Translations under genes and position numbers: made by a program
The notes under the pieces: generated by a model
The model's input: the letters and a program-made list of their open reading frames with translations, nothing else
The model's database searches: none
Told to the model about the DNA's origin: nothing
In this document: in pieces, positions 50,068 through 58,525 of the stretch
Layout: every line of letters starts with the position of its first letter
Position numbering within the stretch: the stretch's first letter is position 1
Assembly: GCF_900105385.1 (NCBI RefSeq)
Contig: NZ_LT629772.1
Location: 1,736,001-1,800,000, forward strand
DNA length: 64,000 nt
Direction of reading: 5' to 3'
Source: Microlunatus soli
GTDB lineage: Bacteria; Actinomycetota; Actinomycetes; Propionibacteriales; Propionibacteriaceae

Positions 50068-51360
50068 ATGCAGCAGACGACGGTCGATACCGAGCTCGAC
50101 TCGGTGACGCCTCGCCGGATCACCTCACCGTCCATGACTCGGCTGTGCGCCGAGCTGTCTACCGTGTCCGGTCCGGTGCGGGCGGCGCGGGTGCAGCGAT
50201 TCTGGGACGGGGTCGCCGCATCCGGCACTCCGCTGATCCGACCCGCGACGACCGGCACTGATCAACACGACGTCACCTTCCTGTGGCGGGGCGTGCCCGA
50301 CACCGACCGCGTCCTGCTGTCGATGAGCGGGCTGGACCGCGAACGGCCCGACGCCGCACTGCTCGACCGGATCCCGGACACCGACATCTGGTACGCCTGC
50401 TACCGGCTCCGCGGTGATCATCGGTCCAGTTACCGTTTCTCGGCGCTGCGCCGCGGCGAGTCCACCGCCGTACCGCGCGGCAGTGGCAGCGCCGATCCGT
50501 TCAACCCGACACGTTTGCCCGGCCGATGGGACCGATCGACCGGCGCCGTGTTCGCCCTACCCGATGCTCCGGCCGACCCCTGGCCGCCGGCAGTCGGCCC
50601 CGGCACCGATGACCATGCGAAACGGCATCGGGTGCCCAGTGACCAGCTCGGCTGTGGACGAGGCGTCTGGATCTATCGCCCGTCCGCAGCCGAGCGGACC
50701 GACCCCCTTCCCGTCCTGGTGCTCTGCGACGGCGACCGGTGGTTCGGCGAGCTCGGCCTCGCCGACGTCCTGGATCACCTGATCGGCAACAACCTGTTGC
50801 CACCGCTGCAGGTGCTCGCGCCGGAGGCGGTCGCCCCGGACACCCGGTGGCGGGAATTGACCGCACACGATCCGTTCGTCAGCTTCCTGGCCGACGAACT
50901 CCTGCCCTGGGCGGCCCGCCGATGGCCGCTGACCGACGACCCGACGCGAACCCTGATCGCCGGCCAGAGCCTGGGTGGGCTGACCGCGCTCTACGCCGCG
51001 CTGACCCGACCTCACCGGTTCGGCACCGTCCTGGCGCAGTCGGCCTCACTGTGGTGGCGGCCGGGGATGCCCAGCAGGCCGTGCCCGGACGCGGACGGTC
51101 GCTGGCTGGCCGACCTCTTCGGGGCAGCCGAACGGCTTCCGACGAAGGTTCAGCTGCAGGTCGGACTGCAGGAAGGGTCGATGGTCCGGCACACCCGTGA
51201 GCTGGACGCCGTCCTGCGGGGACGCGCCGTTCCGGTCAGCCGCGTCGAGTTCAACGGCGGCCACGACTACGCGTGCTGGCGTACCGGTCTGATCGACGGG
51301 ATCGGCGATCTGCTGCGGCCCGGCAGCCCCGACGAGCGCGGAACACTGCCGGCAACCTAA
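50068..51360 (+). CDS. fes: Enterochelin esterase-like (Fes-type) ferric-siderophore hydrolase
   Basis: Fes hydrolyses the ester backbone of imported ferric catecholate siderophores so that iron is released in the cytoplasm. The 430-residue protein has the N-terminal immunoglobulin-like Fes domain (DVTFLWRGVPDTDRVLLSM) and a C-terminal esterase-D fold with nucleophile elbow AGQSLGGLTALYAAL, the QSASLWWRPG segment and a catalytic His in FNGGHDYACWR. No signal peptide is present. GGGGAGGGTGG precedes the ATG. The iron box upstream supports iron control. No siderophore synthesis or uptake genes are in the window. Confidence 0.9.
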   Translation: MQQTTVDTELDSVTPRRITSPSMTRLCAELSTVSGPVRAARVQRFWDGVAASGTPLIRPATTGTDQHDVTFLWRGVPDTDRVLLSMSGLDRERPDAALLDRIPDTDIWYACYRLRGDHRSSYRFSALRRGESTAVPRGSGSADPFNPTRLPGRWDRSTGAVFALPDAPADPWPPAVGPGTDDHAKRHRVPSDQLGCGRGVWIYRPSAAERTDPLPVLVLCDGDRWFGELGLADVLDHLIGNNLLPPLQVLAPEAVAPDTRWRELTAHDPFVSFLADELLPWAARRWPLTDDPTRTLIAGQSLGGLTALYAALTRPHRFGTVLAQSASLWWRPGMPSRPCPDADGRWLADLFGAAERLPTKVQLQVGLQEGSMVRHTRELDAVLRGRAVPVSRVEFNGGHDYACWRTGLIDGIGDLLRPGSPDERGTLPAT

Positions 51361-51461
51361 CCGCCATGTCGGCGTCATCTCGTCGTCAACCGACCGACGC
51401 CGCAACACTTCTAATGTCCATCCCGGGCGCTCGCCTCAGATGCGCCTCAGGGAGGATGATC

Positions 51462-53489
51462 ATGAAGTTGCTGCCCATGCTGGGCCTCACCCACGGGAAT
51501 CGCAGCGCCGTTACCTGCGCACTGAAGTGCAACAATGCCTGCGCGCACCCGGTTCCCAACCAGTCCACCGAGCCGAGCTTCCGCGAGATCGCCTCGGCCC
51601 AGTTGAGCCGTCGCCGGTTGCTCGCCGCCGCCGGAACACTCGCCGCCGGAGTCGCAGCCGGCAGCGGGGCGTTGCCCCTGGAACCTGCCGCAGCCAAGCC
51701 GAAGGGCGGCGCGAAGAGCACCGATACCGTCGGCAGCGGCGCACTGGAGTTCGAGCCGATCGATCCCGTTCCGTTCGAGACCGATGCCGTCACCGTACCG
51801 GCCGGCTACACCTGGAATCCGATCCTGCGCTGGGGCGATCCGCTGTTCCACAACTCGCCCGACTTCGATCCGAGCCACCCCAACGCCGAGGCTCAGGAAC
51901 TGCAGTTCGGTTACAACAACGACTACACCGACATCATCGTCACCGACCGCGCCGGTCGGGAAGGCCTGTTGGTCTGCAACCACGAGTACACCAACCGCGA
52001 CATCATGTTCGAGCCGACCGCCAGTGACGCCGAAGAGCTGGAAGTCATCCGGACCATGATCGCCGCCCACGGCTTCAGCATCGTCGAACTGGAGCGCAAG
52101 GCGAAGCGTCGCAACTGGAAGTACGTCCGCGGCGCCGAGCTGAATCGCCGGATCACCGGCAACACCGAGTTCGTCTTCGACGGGCCGGCGGCCGGCGTCG
52201 CGCTGTTGCAGACCGCGGCCGACCCGGAGGGAATGTTCCCGCACGGCACACTGGGCAACTGCTCGGGCGGTACGACGCCGTGGGGCACGATCCTGTCCGG
52301 CGAGGAAAACTTCAACGGCTATTTCAAGGCCGATCCGAACGCCGTCGGCAGCGCCCGCTACGGGCTGTCCGACGCCGACACCTCCTACGCGTTCGAGAAG
52401 GTCGACCCGCGCTTCGACGCGACCACGGCCGACTACGCCAACGAGCCGCACCGCTTCGGCTGGGTGGTGGAGATCGACCCGTCCGATCCGACCTCGACAC
52501 CGAAGAAGCACACCGCGCTCGGCCGGTTCAAGCACGAAGCCGCCAACGTCCGGGTGGACGACGAGGGCAACGTCGCGGTCTACATGGGCGACGACGAACG
52601 ATTCGACTACCTCTACAAGTTCGTCGCCAAGCGCAAGTACGTCGAAGGCGCCCGCAAACACAACCTGAAACTGCTGTCCGAGGGCGACCTGTACGTCGCC
52701 AAGTTCACCGGCGAGCAGCGGCCGGACAACGCCAACCTCGGCACCGGCGAGTGGATCGCGCTGACCGAGAACGGCGAGTCGGTGGTGCCCGGGATGTCCA
52801 CCGAAGAGGTGCTGGTCTTCACCCGGTTGGCCGCCGACAAGCTCGGCGCGACACCGATGGACCGGCCCGAGGACGTCGAGCCCAACCCGATCACCGGCAA
52901 GGTGTACGTGGCGTGCACCAACAACACCGACCGTGGAGTCAAGGCCGGCAAGCCGGGTCCGGATGCGGCCAATCCACGCAAGGCCAACAAGGACGGCCAC
53001 ATCGTGGAGTTGACCGAGCACAAGAACCAGGCAGACGCGACCACGTTCAGCTGGGATCTGTTCCTGGTCTGCGGCGATCCGGACGACGCGGGCACCTACT
53101 TCGGCGGCTACGACGGTCCGGTCGCACCGATCTCCTGCCCGGACAACGTGGCCTTCGACTCCAAGGGCAACCTCTGGATCTCCACCGACGGTGCGCCGAG
53201 TGCGCTGAAGCTCGCCGACGGGCTGTTCCGGGTGCCGCTGACCGGGGACGAGCGCGGCAAGGTCGCCCAGTTCCTGGCGGTCCCGAACCAGGCCGAGACC
53301 TGCGGCCCGGTCATCCACGACGCCGACGGGTCGGTCTTCGTCGCGGTGCAGCATCCCGGTGAGGACGGCAGCTGGGATGACCAGCAGTCCTACTTCCCCG
53401 ATTACGTGGCCGCCGGCTCCCGGCCGTCCCGCGGCGAGTGGCGCGGTCCGCGGCCGGCCATCGTCCAGGTCACCAAGAAGCGCAACTAG
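51462..53489 (+). CDS. phoX: PhoX-family alkaline phosphatase (Tat-exported)
   Basis: The 675-residue protein opens with the characteristic actinobacterial PhoX leader (MLGLTHGNRSAVTCALKCNN), then a Tat signal SRRRLLAAAGTLAAG. The PhoX/DUF839 propeller shows VCNHEYTNRD, GNCSGGTTPWGTILSGEENF, RFKHEAANV, MGDDERFDYLYKF and EDVEPNPITGKVYVACTNN, containing the Glu, Asp and Cys residues that hold the Fe/Ca cluster in PhoX. It releases phosphate from organic esters outside the membrane. GGGAGG lies six bases before the ATG at 51462. It follows the Fes gene by 101 bases. Confidence 0.93.
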   Translation: MKLLPMLGLTHGNRSAVTCALKCNNACAHPVPNQSTEPSFREIASAQLSRRRLLAAAGTLAAGVAAGSGALPLEPAAAKPKGGAKSTDTVGSGALEFEPIDPVPFETDAVTVPAGYTWNPILRWGDPLFHNSPDFDPSHPNAEAQELQFGYNNDYTDIIVTDRAGREGLLVCNHEYTNRDIMFEPTASDAEELEVIRTMIAAHGFSIVELERKAKRRNWKYVRGAELNRRITGNTEFVFDGPAAGVALLQTAADPEGMFPHGTLGNCSGGTTPWGTILSGEENFNGYFKADPNAVGSARYGLSDADTSYAFEKVDPRFDATTADYANEPHRFGWVVEIDPSDPTSTPKKHTALGRFKHEAANVRVDDEGNVAVYMGDDERFDYLYKFVAKRKYVEGARKHNLKLLSEGDLYVAKFTGEQRPDNANLGTGEWIALTENGESVVPGMSTEEVLVFTRLAADKLGATPMDRPEDVEPNPITGKVYVACTNNTDRGVKAGKPGPDAANPRKANKDGHIVELTEHKNQADATTFSWDLFLVCGDPDDAGTYFGGYDGPVAPISCPDNVAFDSKGNLWISTDGAPSALKLADGLFRVPLTGDERGKVAQFLAVPNQAETCGPVIHDADGSVFVAVQHPGEDGSWDDQQSYFPDYVAAGSRPSRGEWRGPRPAIVQVTKKRN

Positions 53490-53494
53490 CCCGC

Positions 53495-53578
53495 CACCCA
53501 GCTTCCCGCACCAGCTACGACTTCCCGCACCCCGCGCACAGGGTGCGGGAAGTCGTACGTCGTGCGGGAAGTTGGGTG
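53495..53578. terminator. Long imperfect hairpin between convergent phoX and DUF3027 genes
   Basis: Arms 53495-53532 and 53541-53578 pair over 38 positions with four non-Watson-Crick pairs (one of them G-T) and an 8-base loop. Each arm contains two copies of CTTCCCGCAC. Placed tail to tail between two genes it may act as a bidirectional terminator, though no T-run follows either way. Confidence 0.6.
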
Positions 53579-53609
53579 TCGGTTGGGGTGAGCCGTACGG
53601 GTGGGGCTG

Positions 53610-54401
53610 TCAGTCGAACAGGCCGCCGGACTCGTCCCAGGCGATGGTGTCCCAGACCGGCGCCGACGGCTGCTGGGTTCGTTCCGGCTCGGCGACCGAG
53701 GAATGCGCGCCACAGCCGTGATCGATGCTGACCACCCCTGCGTCGGACGGCGAATAGGCATTGGAGCAGACGCCGAACTCACGGCCGAGGCTGCCCCGCA
53801 ACCGGACGAAGAATCCACAGGTGACGCAGGTCGCGGGCGCCAGCTTGCTCAACTGGTTGTCCGGACCGCCATCGCCGGCCTGCCAGCGTTCGGCGGCCTC
53901 ACTGCGACCCTCGACCGACAACACCCGCTCACGGCCGAGACCGAGCTCGGCGACGACCGCACGGGTCTGGGAGAGCTCGGCCGGGTCGGCGTCGGCTGCG
54001 TCCTCGCCGCCGGTGTAGCCCGGTTCGAGTCGCGGATCGCTGTCCGGCGCCGGCATCAGCAGTCCGGGGCCGACGTCGCCGGCGCCGATCCGCTCGGCCC
54101 ACGGCACCCACGCCTCGGCCTGCAGTGCGTCCTCGCCGGGCAGCAGCACGACCTCGTCGACGGTGGCGTGCTTGGCACGGGACGCACGGGCGACGGTCGC
54201 CGACCACTTCCACCCGACGTAACCCGGATGCGGGCAGCCGAACTGGTGGGTGACGACTCGCTCGGCCTCGGCGGTGCAGCCCAGATAGTCCCCGACGCCG
54301 AGCACTCCGGCGGTCTCGACAACCGCCTCCCGGGCCAGATCGACCGCACCTGCGCAGATCGAGTCGAGTTTCACCGCGCGGGCGCGTCCGGACGTAGCCA
54401 T
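53610..54401 (-). CDS. DUF3027 family protein, probable zinc-binding
   Basis: The 263-residue protein matches the actinobacterial DUF3027 type: an N-terminal VVTHQFGCPHPGYVGWKWS segment, a central PWAERIGAGDVGPG, and a C-terminal CVTCGFFVRLRGSLGREFGV, CSNAYSP, DHGCGAHS stretch whose four Cys and His suggest a zinc site. Function is unknown; the family is nearly confined to actinobacteria. It is convergent with phoX and divergent from ppk2. Confidence 0.88.
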   Translation of the reverse strand: MATSGRARAVKLDSICAGAVDLAREAVVETAGVLGVGDYLGCTAEAERVVTHQFGCPHPGYVGWKWSATVARASRAKHATVDEVVLLPGEDALQAEAWVPWAERIGAGDVGPGLLMPAPDSDPRLEPGYTGGEDAADADPAELSQTRAVVAELGLGRERVLSVEGRSEAAERWQAGDGGPDNQLSKLAPATCVTCGFFVRLRGSLGREFGVCSNAYSPSDAGVVSIDHGCGAHSSVAEPERTQQPSAPVWDTIAWDESGGLFD

Positions 54402-54507
54402 GGCCCCATTGTGTCAGCCGGGCACCGGTCGATCCCAATCCCCTGCGCTCTGCTGAGCCGATCGCACCGGGCCGCCTCGTCGACGATCCGTCTGGCGCCT
54501 GCCGTCC

Positions 54508-54570
54508 CTGTCCGAGCTCCTGCCATCGCTGTCCGAGCTCCTGCCATCGCTGTTTAAGCTCCTGCCATGG
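54508..54570 (+). repeat. Three tandem 21-base repeats ending over the ppk2 start codon
   Basis: Copies at 54508-54528 and 54529-54549 are identical (CTGTCCGAGCTCCTGCCATC plus G). The third, 54550-54570, differs at CCG>TTA-type positions and in its last bases, where ATC becomes the ATG start. The repeats occupy the region where the ribosome site should be. Confidence 0.9.
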
Positions 54571-55418
54571 CGAAAAAGGATCTGCGCAAGCTCCTCGGTG
54601 TCCGTCCTGTCGACGGGGTGGTGGATCTGGCCGATCATCCGGCCCGCGACATCCCGGCCGGACCGGACTCCAAGAAGGATGCGCTGGCCGAGCTGACCGA
54701 TCTCGGTGGCGAGCTCGCCGACCTGCAGGAGCGGTTGTACGCCGCCGGCACCGACGGTGATCGCCGTCGGGTGCTGCTGGTCCTGCAGGGCATGGACACC
54801 TCGGGCAAGGGCGGCGTGATCGAGCACGTCGTGGGACTCGTCGGCCCGGCCGGGACCCACATCAGATCGTTCAAGAAGCCGACCGCCGAGGAGCTGGAGC
54901 ACGACTTCCTCTGGCGGATCCGCAACGCTGTGCCGGGACCGGGCATGATCGGTGTCTTCGACCGCTCGCACTACGAGGACGTCTTGATCACCGTCGTCCA
55001 TCAGCAGATCGACGACGCCGAGCGGGAGCGTCGCTACGCCATGATCAACGACTTCGAGACCGAGCTGGCCGAGGCCGGCACGACCATGATCAAGTGCTTC
55101 CTGAACATCTCCTACGACGAGCAACGGGAGCGACTGCTGGCTCGGCTGGACGATCCCGCCAAGCACTGGAAGTTCAACGAGGGTGACATCGTCGAACGCC
55201 GGCGCTGGCCGGAGTATCAGGACGCCTATGCCGCGATGCTGGCAGCCACCTCGACCGACACCGCGCCGTGGTACGCCATCCCGAGCGACCGCAAGTGGTA
55301 TCGGAACTGGGCGATCGCAACGATCCTGCGGGACACGCTTGTTGATCTTGACCCGCAGTTCCCCCAGAAGGACCTCGACCTGGCGGACCTGCGACGGCGG
55401 CTGGCACCGCCGAACTGA
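54567..55418 (+). CDS. ppk2: Polyphosphate kinase 2 family protein
   Basis: PPK2 enzymes transfer phosphate between polyphosphate and nucleotides, usually making GTP or ATP from the diphosphate. The 283-residue single-domain protein has Walker A GMDTSGKGG (G75-G83), Walker B FDRSHYEDV (D132) and the lid/arginine region RRRWPEY. There is no second PPK2 domain. With PhoX upstream it fits a phosphate storage and supply role known in polyphosphate-accumulating actinobacteria. No Shine-Dalgarno is evident; a 21-base tandem repeat runs into the start. Confidence 0.93.
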   Translation: MAKKDLRKLLGVRPVDGVVDLADHPARDIPAGPDSKKDALAELTDLGGELADLQERLYAAGTDGDRRRVLLVLQGMDTSGKGGVIEHVVGLVGPAGTHIRSFKKPTAEELEHDFLWRIRNAVPGPGMIGVFDRSHYEDVLITVVHQQIDDAERERRYAMINDFETELAEAGTTMIKCFLNISYDEQRERLLARLDDPAKHWKFNEGDIVERRRWPEYQDAYAAMLAATSTDTAPWYAIPSDRKWYRNWAIATILRDTLVDLDPQFPQKDLDLADLRRRLAPPN

Positions 55419-55432
55419 TCATCTCGGGCATC

Positions 55433-55463
55433 GCGGTATCTGCAACCCGATTGCAGATACCGC
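55433..55463 (+). terminator. Hairpin downstream of ppk2
   Basis: GCGGTATCTGCAA and TTGCAGATACCGC form a perfect 13-bp stem with a 5-base loop, 14 bases after the ppk2 stop. The following bases are GC-rich rather than T-rich, so termination strength is uncertain. Confidence 0.65.
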
Positions 55464-55541
55464 TGCCCCACAAGGAAATCGGGCCTTTCGATGACAATCT
55501 GGATACGCAAGGGGATTGCAGATCATCGCAGGAGGCAGGAA

Positions 55542-55580
55542 ATGCCGAAGTGCCAGCGGGAACCGTCAAGAAGCTGCTAG
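55542..55580 (+). CDS. 12-codon ORF with strong ribosome site, possible leader peptide
   Basis: MPKCQREPSRSC is encoded behind GGAGG six bases before the ATG, the best ribosome site in this gap. It ends 72 bases before the secreted-protein gene. A GGGGGA/TCCCCC hairpin (55604-55628) lies between. It may be a leader peptide or chance. Confidence 0.3.
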   Translation: MPKCQREPSRSC

Positions 55581-55652
55581 CTTTCGTTCACGATCGAAGC
55601 CGCGGGGGAGGTGGAGATCGTGTCCCCCATTCCATGACTCGGAGGCTTCTGC

Positions 55653-56903
55653 ATGTTTTCCCTCTCCCGTCGGCGATCTCTGGTCGCCGGCGCAGCTCTT
55701 GCGCTCGCCGGCACGATCGCCGTCACGCCGCACGCTTCGGCGGCGCCGGCGGCGCACTTCACCCATGGCGGCAGCGCCTACGGATCGACGGCCAAGCTCG
55801 GCTCGGTGGTCAACTCCGGCACCACGTCGCTGGTCACCATGTGCGTCACGGACAAGTCCACCCGCGACAACAACGCGGCGGCGGTCAACCTCGGCGCGGC
55901 CGGCAAGATCGGTGCCGTCACCACCTCGATCAAGGGCAGCGAGGATTCCCCGCAGACGGTGACCACGACCAAGACCGGCGCGGTCAATCTGCTCGGCGGC
56001 ATCATCCGCGCCGACGCGATCACCACCAAGGCGACGGTCACGAGCACCTCGAGCGGCTTCAAGACCAGCGGCACCACCAAGATCGCCGACCTGAAGATCG
56101 CCGGCGTGCCGATCTCGGTGACGCCGGCGAAGAACACCAAGATCTCGCTGCCGGCCGGCCTCGGTGCGGTCACGCTGAACCGGCAGGCGAGCTATATCAA
56201 CTCCGCCGGCCGGGCGCAGATGATCGTCGACGCGCTGGTGATCAACGTGAACAAGTCGTCGCTGCTCGGGTTGCCGTCCGGTGCGATCGTGGTCGGACAC
56301 TCCAATGCGCTGCTGAACAATCCGGTGCACACCCGGCCCTACGGGAACGCCTACGGCAGCGAGGTTCAGCTCGTCGGCGGCGTGGTGAAGTCGGGCCGGA
56401 CCGCGGCCACCAACCTGCCGTGTGGCGGCACCACCGGCCGGACCCTGAGCAACGACACCGCGGCCGTCTCGGTCCCCGGCATCCTCAAGGTCGGAGCGGT
56501 CGGCACCACCGGTCTGAGCACCGACAGCAGCACCGCGACCGCGGCCAAGACCTCCTCCACCACCGGTGCGGTCTCGGTGTTGGACGGCGCGATCAAGCTC
56601 GACGCCATCACGGCCAAGGCGTCAGCCACCCAGAAGCCGGGCCAGCCGGTGGTGAAGTCGATCGCGGGCACCAAGCTGGTCGGACTGACGATCAACGGCA
56701 AGCCGATCAAGGTGACCACCAAGGAGAACACCAAGATCGACGTCGCCGGGATCGGCACCCTCTGGCTGAACAAGACCACCCGGAGCAGCACCGGCATCTC
56801 GGTCTACGCCGTGCAGCTCGAGCTGCTCAAGGCGCAGTCCGGGATGAAGGCCGGTGCCAAGATCAGCATCGGGTACGCCCGAGCTGGGGTCACCGCCAAG
56901 TGA
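55653..56903 (+). CDS. Secreted choice-of-anchor P-like protein with an internal duplication
   Basis: The 416-residue protein has a Sec/Tat-like signal (RRRSLVAGAALALAG, cleavage near AHASA-type residues around 30) and two similar halves of about 185 residues. Each half begins GSAYGS or GNAYGSE, has a cysteine segment (TMCVTDKSTRDNNAAAV or LPCGGTTGRTLSNDTAAV) and a TGAV-x-x-L-x-G-x-I segment, and ends in long beta-rich stretches. This resembles the choice-of-anchor P proteins of actinobacteria. No LPXTG or membrane anchor is seen. Function unknown; probably extracellular. CGGAGG precedes the ATG. Confidence 0.78.
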   Translation: MFSLSRRRSLVAGAALALAGTIAVTPHASAAPAAHFTHGGSAYGSTAKLGSVVNSGTTSLVTMCVTDKSTRDNNAAAVNLGAAGKIGAVTTSIKGSEDSPQTVTTTKTGAVNLLGGIIRADAITTKATVTSTSSGFKTSGTTKIADLKIAGVPISVTPAKNTKISLPAGLGAVTLNRQASYINSAGRAQMIVDALVINVNKSSLLGLPSGAIVVGHSNALLNNPVHTRPYGNAYGSEVQLVGGVVKSGRTAATNLPCGGTTGRTLSNDTAAVSVPGILKVGAVGTTGLSTDSSTATAAKTSSTTGAVSVLDGAIKLDAITAKASATQKPGQPVVKSIAGTKLVGLTINGKPIKVTTKENTKIDVAGIGTLWLNKTTRSSTGISVYAVQLELLKAQSGMKAGAKISIGYARAGVTAK

Positions 56904-56935
56904 GCGACGACCGCTGAGTTCGTCTGAACGGCGCC

Positions 56936-56962
56936 GGGCCGAGGTCACATCGACCTCGGCCC
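56936..56962. terminator. Bidirectional terminator-like hairpin
   Basis: GGGCCGAGGT and ACCTCGGCCC form a perfect 10-bp stem with a 7-base loop between the convergent anchor-P and NCS2 permease genes. Confidence 0.7.
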
Positions 56963-56989
56963 GTCGCCGTTTGTCGTCAGCCGACTCGG

Positions 56990-58504
56990 TCAGCTGATCA
57001 GACGGGTGATCAGGCCCTGCAGGAAGAAGATCAGGAACGCCACGGCGATCCCGTACAGCAACGGGTGCACCTCGCGGGCCTTGCCGCGGGTCAGCTTGAG
57101 GATCACCAACATCACGAAGCCGGCGCCGATGCCGGTGGTGATCGAGTAGGTCAGCGGCATCAGGATGATCGTCAGGAAGGCCGGCAGGCCGACCTCGACG
57201 TCGGTCCAGTTGATCTTGGTCACCTGAGACATCATCAGGAACCCGACGAACACCAGCGCCGGCGCGGCCGCCTCGGACGGGACGATCGAGGCCAGCGGCG
57301 CGAAGAACATCGCGACCAGGAAGCCGAGCCCGGTGACCACCGACGCCAGCCCGGTCCGGGCTCCCTCACCGACGCCGGAGGCCGACTCGATGTAGGCAGT
57401 GTTGGACGACACCGACCCCAGGCCGCCGGCAGCGGCCGACAGGGCGTCGACCATCAGCACCGGCCCCAGATGAGGCGGGTTGCCGTCCTTGTCCAGCAGC
57501 CCGCCCTCGGCGCCGACGCCGACCACGGTGCCCATCGTGTCGAAGAAGTCGGACAGGATCAGCGCGAAGATCAACATCACCAGCGGCAGCGCGTGCTGAA
57601 CGCCGGAGGTGAAGGCGCCGAACACGCTGACGTCACCCAACAGGCTGAGGTCCGGCGCCGAGATCCAGCTGCCGACGGTCGGCACGTTCAACGCCCAGCC
57701 GGTCGGTGCATCGTCGCTGCGGGCCGGAACCCCGGCGGCGGCCTGGATGATCACCGCGACCACGGTGGCGATCACGATCGACAACAGGATGGCCCCGCGG
57801 ACCTTGCGGACATGCAGGATCGCGACCACGAACAGGCCGATGGCGAAGACCAGCATCGGCCACCCGCTGAGTGATCCGTCGACCCCCAACTGGACCGGTG
57901 TCGACCCTTCGGGCTTGCGGATCACACCGGCGTCGAAGAGCCCGGCGAAGGCGATGAACAGGCCCAGTCCGACCGAGATCGCGGCCCGCATCGACGGCGA
58001 CACCGCTCGGAACACGGCGGCCCGGAAGCCGGTCAGCACCAGCAGCGCGATCACCACGCCCTCGATCACCACCAGACCCATCGCCTGCGGCCAGGTCATC
58101 TGCGGTGCGATGGTGAAGGCCAGCAGCGCGTTCAGTCCCAGACCGGTCGCGATCCCCAACGGGTAGCGCCCGATCACGCCCATCGCGAGCGTGCAGAGTC
58201 CGGCGATCAGCGCCGTCGCGCCGGCGACCAGGGTGATCGCGTGGCTGACGTTCGCCCCGATCACCTCCCCGGCCGCGTCCTTGTACGGCAATCCGCCCAG
58301 CAGATTGCCCGAGGCGTCGGGTGCGGTGCCGATGATCAGCGGGTTCAGCGCCACGATGTAGGCCATCGTGAAGAAGGTCACCAGCCCGCCGCGTACCTCC
58401 CGCCCGACCGTCGATCCGCGAGCGCTGATCTCGAACCAGCGGTCGATGAAACCTTTGCCCGGTTGCTGCGGTCGCGTTGCGACGTCGGCCTTGTCGGTAG
58501 CCAC
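56990..58504 (-). CDS. NCS2 family purine (guanine/hypoxanthine/adenine) permease, AzgA type
   Basis: The 504-residue protein has about twelve to fourteen membrane segments. AzgA-like marks are TFFTMAYIVALNPLIIG at the start, TGLGLNALLAFTIAPQMTW, GLGLFIAFAGLFDAGVI, FFDTMGTVVGVGAEGGLL (substrate-binding Asp region) and SSNTAYIESASGVGEGARTG. It imports purine bases by proton symport. GTG start. It follows the solute-binding protein gene by 21 bases on the same strand and may be its distal operon member. No purine riboswitch is seen upstream. Confidence 0.93.
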   Translation of the reverse strand: MATDKADVATRPQQPGKGFIDRWFEISARGSTVGREVRGGLVTFFTMAYIVALNPLIIGTAPDASGNLLGGLPYKDAAGEVIGANVSHAITLVAGATALIAGLCTLAMGVIGRYPLGIATGLGLNALLAFTIAPQMTWPQAMGLVVIEGVVIALLVLTGFRAAVFRAVSPSMRAAISVGLGLFIAFAGLFDAGVIRKPEGSTPVQLGVDGSLSGWPMLVFAIGLFVVAILHVRKVRGAILLSIVIATVVAVIIQAAAGVPARSDDAPTGWALNVPTVGSWISAPDLSLLGDVSVFGAFTSGVQHALPLVMLIFALILSDFFDTMGTVVGVGAEGGLLDKDGNPPHLGPVLMVDALSAAAGGLGSVSSNTAYIESASGVGEGARTGLASVVTGLGFLVAMFFAPLASIVPSEAAAPALVFVGFLMMSQVTKINWTDVEVGLPAFLTIILMPLTYSITTGIGAGFVMLVILKLTRGKAREVHPLLYGIAVAFLIFFLQGLITRLIS

Positions 58505-58525
58505 GGGCGGGATCCTAGCGGCCGC

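Noticed and set aside
51432-51450. CGCCTCAG direct repeat with 11-base period before phoX, PHO-box-like
   Set aside because: It abuts the ribosome site, too close to the start for a PhoP promoter site, and does not match GTTCACC-type units.
55451-56917. Second plus-strand frame over the secreted duplicated protein
   Set aside because: Translation is Gln/Arg/His-rich with no signal peptide; the other frame has a signal peptide and an internal repeat.
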